Shown in pieces: positions 21,097-22,386 of a DNA stretch of 22,386 nucleotides. Position 1 is the first letter of the stretch. The number at the start of each line of letters is the position of its first letter. Both the position numbers and the translations under genes were made by a program. The notes beneath the pieces are model-generated. The model did no database searches, was not told the DNA's origin, and saw only the letters and a program-made list of their open reading frames with translations. This stretch comes from a bacterium (GTDB lineage: Bacteria; JAMCPX01), in NCBI GenBank assembly GCA_021787655.1, contig JAJYLM010000011.1, forward strand, positions 1 through 22,386. The letters are read 5' to 3'.

Positions 21097-22386
21097 TCAG
21101 TGTAAGACAAGTTCCTTTATCTGTTTATTTTGGGTATCGGAAACAAACAGATTGTCATTTCCATCAAAGGCAATACCAAAGGGTGAAGCTACCGTTGCAA
21201 ACGGAAATACGACTCCTGATTTGCTGATAACAAAGATCATATTGTTGGATTGATCCGATACATAAACGTTCTTTGCTGCATCAAGGGCAACGCCGACAGG
21301 CAAACCAAACCCTGCAGCAAAGGTACTGACACCGCTCCCCTGCACCACATGAGCGATTGTTCCATTGGCACTGTTCGCTATATACAGATTACCGGGTGAT
21401 GAAAATGCGAGTCCCAGGGGACCGTACAGTCCTACCGCAAAAGTTGATACGTTGCCGGTGCCACTCACAACGGACACTGTACCATTCAGATAGTTGCTTA
21501 CGTAAAACAGGTTATTCATAGCATCATACGCAACACCTGCAGGACCCGACATGCCGGAGGCGAAGACACTTGAAGTATTGCCTGAAAGTTTTAAAAGATT
21601 TCCTCCGGCAAAATCAGCCAGAAAGGTTGAACCAATACTGTCAAAAACAAACCATGATGGATAGGAAAAACCAGCCACAAAATTGGTAAGCTTATCCGGT
21701 GCGTCAAGGCGATAAATATTATTGTTGGTAGTGTCAGCCACATAGATCAACCCATCAGGACCTTTTGCAAGTCCTCGCGGCATATTCAAGCCGCTGGTGT
21801 ATATGCCTGCACGATGCAGCAGTTTATACACCTTTCCCTCTGATTCACTTGCAACATAAGCAACCCCGTCCTTGATGACGATACCGGTTGGCGAAGATAT
21901 ACCCGTTGCATAGGTCAATATCTGTTGAGCGGCAGTGACCAAAGAAACAGAGTCGCCTGCATAGTTTGATACATACATGTTATGTGTTTCATCGAAGGCT
22001 ATTCCGGAAGGCTGTTGAAAGCCGGCTGAATACGTTGACGTAAAGGTACCGCCTGCACTGACCATGGAAACTGTATCACCAGCGGTATTTGCAACATAGA
22101 TGTTACCGGATGTATCTATTGCTATACCTTCAGGAGAATTAAAACCCGAAGCATATGTATTTACGTTTCCTGATGACGTCATGGTTATCACCTTGCCGTT
22201 ATTTTGATCCGTTACATAAAGCAGCGACCCGCCAGCGCCGGAAGAAAATGCAATGCCCCAGAAATTAACGTTCGTAAAAAACGGTTTTTGATCGCATATT
22301 CCAAACGGAGATGCTGTACCATCGTAGGTGACCTCCGATATCCAAGATGCTTTCGTACTCCCGGGCGCTGCGACGAATAAATGATT
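21097..22386 (-). CDS. NHL-repeat beta-propeller protein, N-terminus beyond window
   Basis: The frame stays open to base 22386, so at least 429 residues are C-terminal parts of a longer protein. A GTG at 22191 is internal, because upstream codons continue the repeat (WGIAF then LLYVTDQNNGKVITM). About ten NHL-type repeats of roughly 40 residues are seen, each with a pattern such as YASGFNSPEGIAIDTSGNIY, then VAN, a polar turn and a hydrophobic strand (TVSMV). The last reads SPFGIAFDGNDNLFVSDTQN and ends at KELVLH. No enzyme motif or membrane segment is visible. It lies 86 bases upstream of the six-repeat lipoprotein gene and is probably co-transcribed. The role is unknown; extracellular or periplasmic interaction is inferred from relatives and neighbours. 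Confidence 0.82.
   Translation of the reverse strand, partial: NHLFVAAPGSTKASWISEVTYDGTASPFGICDQKPFFTNVNFWGIAFSSGAGGSLLYVTDQNNGKVITMTSSGNVNTYASGFNSPEGIAIDTSGNIYVANTAGDTVSMVSAGGTFTSTYSAGFQQPSGIAFDETHNMYVSNYAGDSVSLVTAAQQILTYATGISSPTGIVIKDGVAYVASESEGKVYKLLHRAGIYTSGLNMPRGLAKGPDGLIYVADTTNNNIYRLDAPDKLTNFVAGFSYPSWFVFDSIGSTFLADFAGGNLLKLSGNTSSVFASGMSGPAGVAYDAMNNLFYVSNYLNGTVSVVSGTGNVSTFAVGLYGPLGLAFSSPGNLYIANSANGTIAHVVQGSGVSTFAAGFGLPVGVALDAAKNVYVSDQSNNMIFVISKSGVVFPFATVASPFGIAFDGNDNLFVSDTQNKQIKELVLH

Noticed and set aside
22189..22191. GTG as the start of the NHL protein
   Set aside because: The upstream frame is open to the edge and continues the repeat pattern, so the gene is partial rather than starting here.
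21097..22386. Tandem DNA repeat or CRISPR-like array from the NHL repeats
   Set aside because: The repetition is at protein level; the DNA copies are too diverged and lack constant repeats and spacers.

Overview
The window looks like a chromosomal segment of a mid-GC bacterium, probably anaerobic or microaerophilic. The protein style (EF-G, IF3, BioB, sulfite reductase-TusA, NHL-type propellers) suggests Nitrospirota or a deltaproteobacterial relative. That placement rests on impression, because no rRNA or single diagnostic marker is present. I see no insertion sequence, phage gene or CRISPR array.

Left third (1-6609, all minus strand): a translation block. In transcription order it runs tRNA-Val(CAC), tRNA-Val(GAC), thrS, infC, rpmI, rplT, then, behind its own strong promoter, the str operon rpsL, rpsG, fusA, tuf, with tuf cut by the left edge. 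Notable details are a thrS start codon only 6 nt after a tRNA CCA end, an infC that seems to start at AUA, an arginine at S12 position 88 (a streptomycin-resistance substitution elsewhere), and a distant Shine-Dalgarno before fusA that a small hairpin could bring close.

Middle (6801-11930, plus strand): a metabolic run of tpx, purB, bioB and bioF with short gaps, then a separately promoted short-chain dehydrogenase closed by a clear intrinsic terminator. BioB lacks the E. coli Cys97 and Arg260 cluster ligands and carries a cysteine near the Arg260 position, as expected for an anaerobe-type enzyme.

Right-middle (11999-18365): a minus-strand MFS transporter; a plus-strand fused sulfite/nitrite reductase-TusA protein with two complete Cys quartets, a probable promoter and an operator-like palindrome; and a convergent minus-strand thiol-redox operon of two TlpA/ResA-like membrane thioredoxins and CcdA, whose promoter sits on the 3' end of mazG. 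The CcdA/TlpA set probably carries reductant across the membrane for cytochrome c maturation or envelope disulfide reduction.

Right end (18493-22386, minus strand): three consecutive beta-propeller proteins of different families, a Kelch-like lipoprotein, a six-repeat lipoprotein and an NHL protein that runs off the right edge. Their function is unknown. This array and the reductase-TusA fusion are the least conventional parts of the window. No stretch longer than 300 bases lacks a gene.
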